From contig JAUIJG010000096.1 of the NCBI GenBank assembly GCA_030431355.1, positions 1 through 14,164 of the forward strand: DNA of 14,164 nt, written 5' to 3'. The stretch is from a bacterium. GTDB lineage: Bacteria; Cyanobacteriota; Vampirovibrionia; Obscuribacterales; Obscuribacteraceae. This document shows positions 1 through 5,933 of this stretch, piece by piece. Both the position numbers and the translations under genes were made by a program. Under the pieces are notes generated by a model, which saw only the letters and a list, made by a program, of their open reading frames with translations, did not search any database and was not told the origin of the DNA. The first letter of the stretch is position 1. Each line of letters starts with the position of its first letter.

Positions 1-168
1 ACCGGACTGATTGTCGGCAGCACCGGAAGACGGTTGAGTCCAACCGGATTGATTGTCGGCAGCACCGGAAGAAGGTTGAGTCCAACCGGATTGATTGTCA
101 GAAGCACCGGAAGAAGGTTGAGTCCAACCGGATTGATTGTCAGAAGCACCGGAAGAAGGTTGAGTCCA
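1..168 (-). repeat. 42-bp tandem repeat array, 4 copies, coding for WTQPSSGASDNQSG
   Basis: Four head-to-tail 42-bp units at 127-168, 85-126, 43-84 and 1-42 (order in the gene). The first two are identical. The third differs from them at two bases, turning GASD into GAAD. The fourth has those two changes plus two further silent ones. The length is a multiple of three, so copy-number changes keep the frame. The array continues past position 1, which falls exactly on a unit boundary. Confidence 0.95.
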
Positions 169-306
169 TCCTGACTGACCGATATCTTCCTGGGCACCAG
201 CCTCAGGTGGTATCACTAATATCACAAATCCTGCAACCAGGCTAAGGCCTATAGTGAAGCTAAGAATCGTCGATTTTCTGATTGACGCTTGTGAGATTCT
301 ACCCAT
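1..306 (-). CDS. Secreted 14-residue tandem-repeat protein, 5' part only
   Basis: This gene runs off the left edge, leaving 102 codons from the ATG at 306. Residues 1-39 look like a Sec signal peptide: a basic start (MGRISQASIRK), a hydrophobic core (about 14-32) and a likely cleavage after EAGAQ or AGA. After a short linker (EDIGQSG), the rest is four perfect-length copies of WTQPSSGASDNQSG, starting at residue 47 and continuing to the edge. The unit is polar, rich in Ser/Gly/Gln/Asn with one Trp, and looks like a flexible surface or cell-wall-type repeat rather than an enzyme. The start is supported by AAGGA about 12 bases upstream. It is the last gene in a run of minus-strand genes, 149 bases after the protease gene. 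I do not recognise a family, and the C-terminal part, which might hold an anchor or domain, is outside the window. Confidence 0.8.
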   Translation of the reverse strand, partial: MGRISQASIRKSTILSFTIGLSLVAGFVILVIPPEAGAQEDIGQSGWTQPSSGASDNQSGWTQPSSGASDNQSGWTQPSSGAADNQSGWTQPSSGAADNQSG

Positions 307-382
307 TTACGATCTTTGTCCTTGGGGTCTTGATAGAAGCTTTAGTAAGTAAAAGCCTTAAATAATCAGCTTTTATATAATC

Positions 383-407
383 TTGACATGTATTTCTATT
401 ATGTCAA
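383..407. promoter_or_regulatory. Inverted repeat TTGACAT-N11-ATGTCAA upstream of the repeat-protein gene
   Basis: A perfect 7-bp inverted repeat (383-389 and 401-407) around an 11-base AT-rich centre. Each arm reads TTGACA, the sigma70 -35 consensus, on one strand. On the minus strand the arm at 407-402 could be the -35 of the repeat-protein gene, 95 bases upstream of its start, but the 17-base-spaced -10 (AAGATT) is poor. On the plus strand a run of six T follows. It may be a promoter with an overlapping operator; a weak hairpin is the other reading. Confidence 0.35.
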
Positions 408-427
408 CTTTTTTCTACTATTGCTTC

Positions 428-445
428 GTTCTTGAATTCAGGAAC
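428..445. terminator. Palindrome GTTCTTGAATTCAGGAAC just past the protease stop
   Basis: An 18-base palindrome with a single mismatched pair lies 10 bases downstream of the S41 protease stop. Read on the plus strand it makes a 7-bp stem (one G-U pair) with an AATT loop, followed by CTTTT. On the minus strand, where the protease is transcribed, one pair is lost and no good T run follows directly. It is therefore an imperfect terminator for that gene, and it could equally be a protein-binding site. Confidence 0.35.
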
Positions 446-455
446 CTTTTCGATA

Positions 456-1658
456 TTAGCGACTGTAGCTCAAACTGCTTGTTCTGATTGGGTTTTTCAA
501 GCTGGCGATTTTCTCTTTCAAGTGAGCCAGAGCGGTGGGCATTTGCTCCTCTTTCTTACCGACGGTAATGTCAGGGCGTACGCCGACTTTGTTGATGTCT
601 GAGCCACTCGGGGTGAGGTATCTAGAGACCGTTATGTGGACGGCGGCTCCACCGGGGAGTTTGTTTATCTCTTGAACCAGGCCCTTGCCGTAGGTCTTGG
701 TGCCGACCAGGACCGCGCGTCTGTTATCTCTCAGGGCGCTGGCAAGAATTTCGGATGCGCTGGCGCTCTCCTGGTCAACTAGAACAACAATCGGTTGATG
801 GGTTACTGGAACACCGGAGGCTATATCGGTGTGCTTACCGCTACGGGATATGGTGCTTACGATCTTGCCATGTTCGAGTAGCATGTCTGCTATCTCGAGG
901 GCGTTGGAAAGTAATCCACCCGGGTTGTCCCTCAGGTCTATAACAAGCCCGTCTGCTCTCTGGAATTTTTTGAGCGCATGGCGGAACTCTTTGGCTGCGT
1001 CGTTGGAGATGAAGGTGGAGAGCTGAATTTTGCCGATGTTATTCGGGAGCATGGTGGCTCTAACAGCTTTGATGTTTATCTCTCTTCTGACTATGTTTAC
1101 TTCTTTTTCGGAGCCAGTGCTCTTTCTGAGTTTGAGAGCTACGGGGCTACCGGCGGTGCCTCTGATGCGTTCTGCCGCTTGTTCAGGGGTGATACCGATG
1201 GCGGTGGTGCCATCAATCCCAACTATCTCGTCTCCGGCTCTAACACCAGCTTCCTGGGCAGGACCTTCTTCGATGGTTTTGGTGATCATGAGCTTGTGAT
1301 TTTTCTGCATCAGATTGATTCCGATACCGACAATCTTAGCGTCGATGGCATCACTTTCGTCTTTATAAGCTCTGGGGTCAAGAAATCTGGTGTAGGGGTC
1401 GTTCAGAGTCTTGAGCATCACTTTGATGTATTTGTGCGCGTCTTCGACCGTATGGATGTGGTCGTCATAACGGTGCTCCAACTTCTTCCAGTCGACGCCG
1501 TTGAAGTTGTCTTCATAGTAGGTGTCATAAACCAGCTGCCAGGCTTTGTGGTAGATGTTCCGGGGATGGTTTTTGTGACCTTGCGCTGGTTGGTACAGGG
1601 ACACTGTGACCAGCGAAACAAGCATGAAAATACCTATCATGCGTTTGAGCAATTTCAT
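456..1658 (-). CDS. ctpA: S41-family C-terminal processing peptidase (CtpA/Prc type)
   Basis: A serine protease of the tail-specific family that cleaves proteins near their C-termini in the cell envelope. Numbering from a possible GTG start at 1667, which is three codons longer: a signal peptide or membrane anchor at about 8-26, an N-terminal helical region 35-105, a PDZ domain at about 112-195 (GIGINL, then EAGVRAGDEIVGIDG), and the protease core at 210-370. The Ser-Lys pair is visible as Ser303 in ESASASEI and Lys328 in TYGKG, 25 residues apart as in the family, with Gln332 in the place of the third catalytic residue of CtpB. Length (about 400) is normal. I prefer the ATG at 1658 because it begins a standard signal peptide (MKLLKRMIGIFML) and has a weak AAGAG upstream. 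The gene stands 188 bases from its upstream neighbour, so it probably has its own promoter. The symbol is by family; the substrate is unknown. Confidence 0.93.
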   Translation of the reverse strand: MKLLKRMIGIFMLVSLVTVSLYQPAQGHKNHPRNIYHKAWQLVYDTYYEDNFNGVDWKKLEHRYDDHIHTVEDAHKYIKVMLKTLNDPYTRFLDPRAYKDESDAIDAKIVGIGINLMQKNHKLMITKTIEEGPAQEAGVRAGDEIVGIDGTTAIGITPEQAAERIRGTAGSPVALKLRKSTGSEKEVNIVRREINIKAVRATMLPNNIGKIQLSTFISNDAAKEFRHALKKFQRADGLVIDLRDNPGGLLSNALEIADMLLEHGKIVSTISRSGKHTDIASGVPVTHQPIVVLVDQESASASEILASALRDNRRAVLVGTKTYGKGLVQEINKLPGGAAVHITVSRYLTPSGSDINKVGVRPDITVGKKEEQMPTALAHLKEKIASLKNPIRTSSLSYSR

Positions 1659-1692
1659 TACGCACACTCTTGTTTATACGAAGTACAGATGA

Positions 1693-1739
1693 GAACTCGC
1701 CCGAGGCGAAAAGAAAGTTGTTCAGACGAACGAGTTCGT
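1693..1739. promoter_or_regulatory. Overlapping inverted repeats in the protease leader
   Basis: The gap upstream of the protease gene holds ACGAA-CGAG-TTCGT (1726-1739), a 5-bp stem with a 4-base loop. In addition, CGAGTTC at 1731-1737 is the exact reverse complement of GAACTCG at 1693-1699. The two pairings exclude each other, as in a switching leader, or the sites may be a protein operator. A further GTTCGTA lies near 1755. No strong promoter was recognised in this gap. Confidence 0.25.
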
Positions 1740-1855
1740 ACATCTCTTATGCCCCGTTCGTAAGACTTTCAACGCCTTCAAAAGAAAAAAATACCTCTTG
1801 AAAACCTTGATTTAATAAAATGTCCCATGCCTCATGCAGGGTCGGAAGCTCTTAT

Positions 1856-3241
1856 CTATTTAGTGCGCTGCAATTCAGCCTTCGCTATGGCAAGCTCAAG
1901 CGCTTTTCTATCGGGGGTTTTCAAGACCTTTCCGAACTCTTTTGTCGCTTCTTTGGAATTTTTAGTCAGGGAATAGAAGAGTCCGGCCAGGGTATGGACC
2001 CTCGACCAGTTTTTAGAATCTGGCTCGGCGGCTAGTTTTTGAAAGTCGGAGCCGCAGAGGCTGTTTTTGAAAACACGGTAACATCGCGCATGCCACTTCT
2101 CTTTCCGCGGGATTTTTTCCCCTACCTCCACTAGAAACTCGTGGGCTTTTTTGAACTGCTTCGAACGAATATAAGACGTATAAGCAATCGCAATCGCCAG
2201 GGGAGATGAGTCCGAGACATATCCTTCCCTGGCGAACCAGGTTTTCAGGGTTGATGGTACTCGTTTGTAATTGCCGCGACAAAATTGATTGACTGCCATT
2301 CTCAGATAAAGATCGGTGGAGTGAGAGCCATTTAGAAGCGCTTTATTGAAATCCAGCTGGGACTTTTGATATTGCCCATCCAGAAGATAGGCTACACCCC
2401 TCTCCTCATACATTAAAACGTCGTCCGGGGTGTGCTTGATGCTGCTGGTGTAGTCTTCTGCTGCTTTCTTATAATCACCAAGTTCCATGTAGCTGGCAGC
2501 CCTCTCTAACACGCCAAAAACTGAGTCCGCCTTTTGAGTAAAGACCGCCACCCTGAACATTAGATGGCTCAATCTGTATTTTTCACCGGGTTTGGGCTGA
2601 TTTTTGAAGTTTGATCGGGAGAGGTCGCGGCATTTGCTCAGATCTAAAACGGCTCCCTGGTGATCCCCGAGCATTTGTTTCGTTCTTCCCCTCCAGTAAT
2701 AGAGGTGATTTAGTCTTGGATGGTTGGTGCCGAATTTGATGGCGTTATTAAAATCCAATAGCGCTCTTCTGTGATTGCCATCCAGAATGTTGCTGATTCC
2801 ATGGAGATAATTGCTTTCCACGTCCTGGGGATCAAGCTCCATCGCTTTGGCCAGGTCTTTGGTCGATAGATCTGCTTCTTTGAGCTGTCTATAAACAAGG
2901 CCTCTTGATTTGTAGGCGTTGACGTTTTTCGGATCTATCTTCAGGACTTTAGTGAACTCGGCGATCGCTCTTTCCGCTTTGTTAGCATTTAACAGCAACC
3001 ATCCTCTTATGAGAAGAGCGTCGGTGGAGTTCGGTTTTAAGGTTAGCGCCCGATTGCAGTGGCCGAAAGCCGATTGAATATTGCCATTCTGGAAATTGCC
3101 GGCTGCCAGGGACATCTCCTTTTCGTATTCCGCGGAGCTGTCCTTGCCGCTTACCGATTGCCCGCAAAAGAATATGCAAAAAGCGATGAGAGCGGCCAGG
3201 GGAATCCCGGGCCCCGGTCCAAGCAAGCTAGATATCAGCAA
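1856..3241 (-). CDS. TPR-repeat protein with N-terminal membrane segment
   Basis: A 461-residue protein made mostly of tetratricopeptide repeats, which form helical scaffolds for protein-protein contacts. A hydrophobic stretch at about 14-30 looks like a signal peptide or anchor, although the segment before it has no Lys or Arg. Clear TPR units lie at about 40-73, 74-107, 108-141 and 142-175 (for example the ALLIRGWLLLNANKAERAIA region). After a looser stretch around 180-240, more follow at about 244-275 and 277-310, and weaker ones to 440. The only start giving the hydrophobic segment is TTG at 3241: an in-frame TAG, which is the ubiD stop, lies five codons upstream with no ATG or GTG between. 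AGGAG overlaps the ubiD stop 12-13 bases before the TTG, so translation is probably coupled to ubiD. The partner and role are unknown. Confidence 0.85.
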   Translation of the reverse strand: MLISSLLGPGPGIPLAALIAFCIFFCGQSVSGKDSSAEYEKEMSLAAGNFQNGNIQSAFGHCNRALTLKPNSTDALLIRGWLLLNANKAERAIAEFTKVLKIDPKNVNAYKSRGLVYRQLKEADLSTKDLAKAMELDPQDVESNYLHGISNILDGNHRRALLDFNNAIKFGTNHPRLNHLYYWRGRTKQMLGDHQGAVLDLSKCRDLSRSNFKNQPKPGEKYRLSHLMFRVAVFTQKADSVFGVLERAASYMELGDYKKAAEDYTSSIKHTPDDVLMYEERGVAYLLDGQYQKSQLDFNKALLNGSHSTDLYLRMAVNQFCRGNYKRVPSTLKTWFAREGYVSDSSPLAIAIAYTSYIRSKQFKKAHEFLVEVGEKIPRKEKWHARCYRVFKNSLCGSDFQKLAAEPDSKNWSRVHTLAGLFYSLTKNSKEATKEFGKVLKTPDRKALELAIAKAELQRTK

Positions 3242-3256
3242 GTTCCTCGCCCTCTC

Positions 3257-4861
3257 CTAAGACTTAAGGGTTTCAAGGGCTCTTTCAAAAAAGCCATACT
3301 CCGACCATTTTGACTGAACTTTCGATTTTATGTCGGTGGACATCACTATGGGATCCGGCCAGGGGCGATGAAAACCTTCAGCTTCCCATTTTTTGGTTGC
3401 ATCGATTCCCACTTTTGAACCATAACCTAAAATCGGGCAGGCATGGTCAAGTATATCCAGGGGACCGTCCACGAACATCATATCCCTCTTCGGATCAGTG
3501 TTCCCGAAGACATTCAAGGCAACTTCAGAGAGATTCTGAACATCTACCTCTTTATCCACGACGATGGCGAATTTCGTAAACATCAACTGTCCGAGCCCCC
3601 AGATGGCGCTCATAACCTTTCTGGCATGACCGGGGAAACGCTTATCTATGGAGACTATGACACAGTTATGGAAAACGCCTTCCCAGGGCAAGTTCATGTC
3701 CACAATTTCGGGGACTAACATCTGAACCATGGGCAGGAAAGCCCTTTCGGTTGCTTTGCCCAGATAACAATCCTCCTGGGGAGGTTTGCCGACGATGGTG
3801 GTTTGATAAATAGGATTTTTACGGTGGGTGACCGCGGTGACGTGGAAAGTAGGAAAAATTCCAGCAAGACTGTAGAAGCCGGTGTGGTCGCCGAAAGGCC
3901 CCTCGGTTCTCAGGTCTTCCTGCTCCACATATCCTTCTATTATGATCTCGGCGTTTGCCGGAACTTCTAGATCCACAGTCTTGCACTTGGTCAGCTTCAC
4001 CGGACTCTGTCTCAGGAAGCCTGCAAAAATCAATTCATCGATATCCGGAGGAAGCGGCGCAGTAGCAGAATAGGTGACAGCCGGTTCACAACCAAGAGCG
4101 ACAGCTACTTCCAATCTGGTGCCGGGCTTTTGATAGCCGTCTTTTTCGAAAAATGTGCCGAAATTCGGTGGCTCCTGGGGTTGGCTGTCGTCTTTTGATT
4201 CTCGACGTTTCTCCTCGAAGTGGCGGGCTCCGTCATGGTGTTTGTGCCAGTGCATACCCGTCGTCTGATTGTCATATTTTTGCAGTCTGTAGACGCCGAG
4301 ATTACGATGGCTGGTCTTTGGATCCCTGGTGATTACCACTCCCAGGGTGACGAAAGGACCACCATCATCAGGCCAGCATTTTAGAATCGGTAATTTGTCG
4401 AGCATGGGCTCGGACGGGTCGGTGATTACTACCTCTTGGCAGGGGGCGTTGCCTCTACTTAGTTTAGGCGGGAAACGCCCTACCTCAAGAATGGTAGGTA
4501 GCATCGAGAGTTTGTCCACAAGGGACTCAGGCACTTTCGGTTTTATCAGCTTTCTAATGCGGTCAGCAATCTCGTCCAGGTGGTCCACTTCAAGGGCCTG
4601 GCAAATGCGTTTTTCTGAGCCGAAAGCGTTGATCAAGACCGGAACGTCATAGCCTTCAATGTTGGTAAAAAGAAGGGCTTTGTTCTGTGCCCCCTGGGAT
4701 TTGCTTACCCTGTCGGTGATCTCCGCAATCTCCAGATCGCAGGAGACCGGTGCGTCAACTACATAAATGTCGTCATTGCTTTTAAGAACTTCGATGAATT
4801 CTCTGAGATCGGTGTATGCCATATTAGTTCTTGAATTCCCGGCTGACCTGAACTGTGACAT
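3257..4861 (-). CDS. ubiD: UbiD-family prenylated-FMN decarboxylase
   Basis: A 534-residue member of the UbiD family, which decarboxylates aromatic or unsaturated acids using prenylated FMN with a divalent metal and K+. In quinone pathways the substrate is a prenylated 4-hydroxybenzoate or a related ring acid. Hallmarks seen: the HRNLGVYR segment (Asn187, Arg192), HHDGARHF with a metal-ligand type His near 209, GTRLEVAVALG with Glu251, and EDLRTEGPFGDHTGFY holding Glu315 and Glu320, matching the catalytic Glu pair of Fdc1/UbiD. A charged stretch at about 216-246 looks like an insertion relative to the ordinary UbiD fold and helps explain the length above the roughly 490-500 usual. ATG at 4861 has a weak AGAAG upstream. 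ATG at 4822 (residue 14, MAYTDLREFIE) fits the family N-terminus at least as well. No ubiX partner is in the window, so the actual substrate is open. Confidence 0.93.
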   Translation of the reverse strand: MSQFRSAGNSRTNMAYTDLREFIEVLKSNDDIYVVDAPVSCDLEIAEITDRVSKSQGAQNKALLFTNIEGYDVPVLINAFGSEKRICQALEVDHLDEIADRIRKLIKPKVPESLVDKLSMLPTILEVGRFPPKLSRGNAPCQEVVITDPSEPMLDKLPILKCWPDDGGPFVTLGVVITRDPKTSHRNLGVYRLQKYDNQTTGMHWHKHHDGARHFEEKRRESKDDSQPQEPPNFGTFFEKDGYQKPGTRLEVAVALGCEPAVTYSATAPLPPDIDELIFAGFLRQSPVKLTKCKTVDLEVPANAEIIIEGYVEQEDLRTEGPFGDHTGFYSLAGIFPTFHVTAVTHRKNPIYQTTIVGKPPQEDCYLGKATERAFLPMVQMLVPEIVDMNLPWEGVFHNCVIVSIDKRFPGHARKVMSAIWGLGQLMFTKFAIVVDKEVDVQNLSEVALNVFGNTDPKRDMMFVDGPLDILDHACPILGYGSKVGIDATKKWEAEGFHRPWPDPIVMSTDIKSKVQSKWSEYGFFERALETLKS

Positions 4862-4956
4862 TTTAGCTTCTGGGCTGTGAACAGGCTATGTTCAAGCGGA
4901 GTTGCTGTCAAAATCAGGGGAGAACTTTACAGACACCCGTTGCAAGAGGATTCAGA

Positions 4957-5298
4957 TCAAGCAGGTTCCGGTTGTTGATGCTGCTCGATATAAGGGCTCA
5001 ATCTGAGCTCCAGATTCATCAGCCAGATTAACAGGTCAAGACGCCTTTCTCTAACGGACTCTTCCGGCTCTACTGTAACTTCGGTCTCCGGGGAGATTAG
5101 CCAGTCAAAAGCTCCACTCAGGTCGATCTCGGCTTCATGGAGATCCGGTCGGGAGTAGGCTTTATCTTGCCAGTCGGAATCACCCTGGGGTGAGAACGAA
5201 TTGGATGTGGTAGCGACAAAGTCGGTCACGCTAAGCTGCTCCTTTCTTTTACGATTTCTGGATGGATCTTGTCTTGAAACATCCAGGAAAGAAATCAC
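4957..5298 (-). CDS. Small conserved-looking hypothetical protein
   Basis: A 113-residue acidic and polar protein that I do not recognise. It has a basic patch early (RNRKRK at 14-19), a disordered-looking middle rich in Ser, Asp and Gln (about 20-60), and a predicted amphipathic helix near the C-terminus (about 82-105, RERRLDLLIWLMNLELRL). It has no signal peptide or clear membrane segment. AAGAG about 6 bases before the ATG supports the start. It lies 38 bases after the rdgB stop and 95 bases before the ubiD start on the same strand, so it is probably co-transcribed with them. The placement suggests a real gene; its function cannot be read from the sequence. Confidence 0.65.
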   Translation of the reverse strand: MISFLDVSRQDPSRNRKRKEQLSVTDFVATTSNSFSPQGDSDWQDKAYSRPDLHEAEIDLSGAFDWLISPETEVTVEPEESVRERRLDLLIWLMNLELRLSPYIEQHQQPEPA

Positions 5299-5336
5299 TT
5301 TATCTCTTGTGAACTGAGAAATACATGTCCTCTATC

Positions 5337-5933
5337 TCATTGATTGATGAAGTTTTTCTCTAAAAACTTCAAGGTCTGCCTCCAGGCTTGTCCCCGGTGA
5401 GAAAGGAGATTTTTTTCTTTTGAAGAAATTTGAGCGGCTGTAACATCTTTTCCATCAGGAAGAAAAATAGGGTCGAAACCGAACCCGCCTTGCCCTTTCT
5501 CTTCGGAGCTGATTCTGCCATTCCAGTATTCTTCCGTTTGGAATAAAGGTTTATCCTCCCCGGGCTTGAAAAGCACTATGGCGCAGACAAATCGAGCTTC
5601 TCTTCCTGTTTTGAAAGGCTCCATCTCTTTCAGGAGTTTCCGGCGGCCCAGGGCATCAGAACCTTCACTGTATCGGGCAGAATACAATCCTGGTTGCCCT
5701 TTCAGGGCTTCAACCTCTATTCCGGAATCGTCGGCAAATGCCGGCAGGCCACTTAAATTTGCTGCCTCTCTGGCCTTAATTCCTGCATTCTCTATATATG
5801 TAGAGCCGGTCTCTTCCGGTGCGAATTGGGAAGGAGCCAATCGCAGCTCCAGCCAGGGAAAGTCTTTCGACATCTCACGGTACTCATCCAGCTTGCCTGG
5901 GTTTTTAGTCCCTAGGGTAAGAAGAACCTTCAT
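5337..5933 (-). CDS. rdgB: XTP/dITP diphosphatase, Ham1/RdgB family
   Basis: A cytosolic house-cleaning enzyme that hydrolyses XTP, ITP and dITP to monophosphates and pyrophosphate, keeping deaminated purines out of DNA and RNA. The 198-residue length is typical. Family motifs are all present: the N-terminal nucleotide-binding GTKNPGKLDEY (8-18), the STYIENAGIKA helix (44-54), FADDSGIEV with Asp69 as the expected catalytic acid, GFGFDPIF (150-157), and SKEKNLLSHRGQA (171-183). Its ATG overlaps the rel/spoT stop in the sequence ATGA (5930-5933), a classic sign of translational coupling. This puts a nucleotide-pool sanitiser and the ppGpp enzyme under the same expression control. Its own Shine-Dalgarno is weak, as expected for a coupled gene. 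Confidence 0.96.
   Translation of the reverse strand: MKVLLTLGTKNPGKLDEYREMSKDFPWLELRLAPSQFAPEETGSTYIENAGIKAREAANLSGLPAFADDSGIEVEALKGQPGLYSARYSEGSDALGRRKLLKEMEPFKTGREARFVCAIVLFKPGEDKPLFQTEEYWNGRISSEEKGQGGFGFDPIFLPDGKDVTAAQISSKEKNLLSHRGQAWRQTLKFLEKNFINQ

Noticed and set aside
1..168. CRISPR-like array
   Set aside because: The repeats are directly adjacent with no spacers and keep an open reading frame, so this is a coding tandem repeat.
428..440. GTTCTTGAATTC shared with the ubiD start region (about 4828-4839)
   Set aside because: A 12-base match between two places in 14 kb is expected by chance.
1726..1739. LexA (SOS) box of the CGAAC-N4-GTTCG type
   Set aside because: The spacing between half-sites is two bases instead of four, and the downstream protease is not an SOS gene.
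978..1763. Long plus-strand open frame (261 codons) opposite the protease
   Set aside because: It is antisense to a gene with complete catalytic motifs, lacks a recognisable domain, and is explained by codon bias of the real frame.
3150..3241. Lipoprotein signal in the large TPR protein
   Set aside because: The cysteines near the hydrophobic segment (AFC, FFC) do not match a lipobox, and no basic n-region is present.
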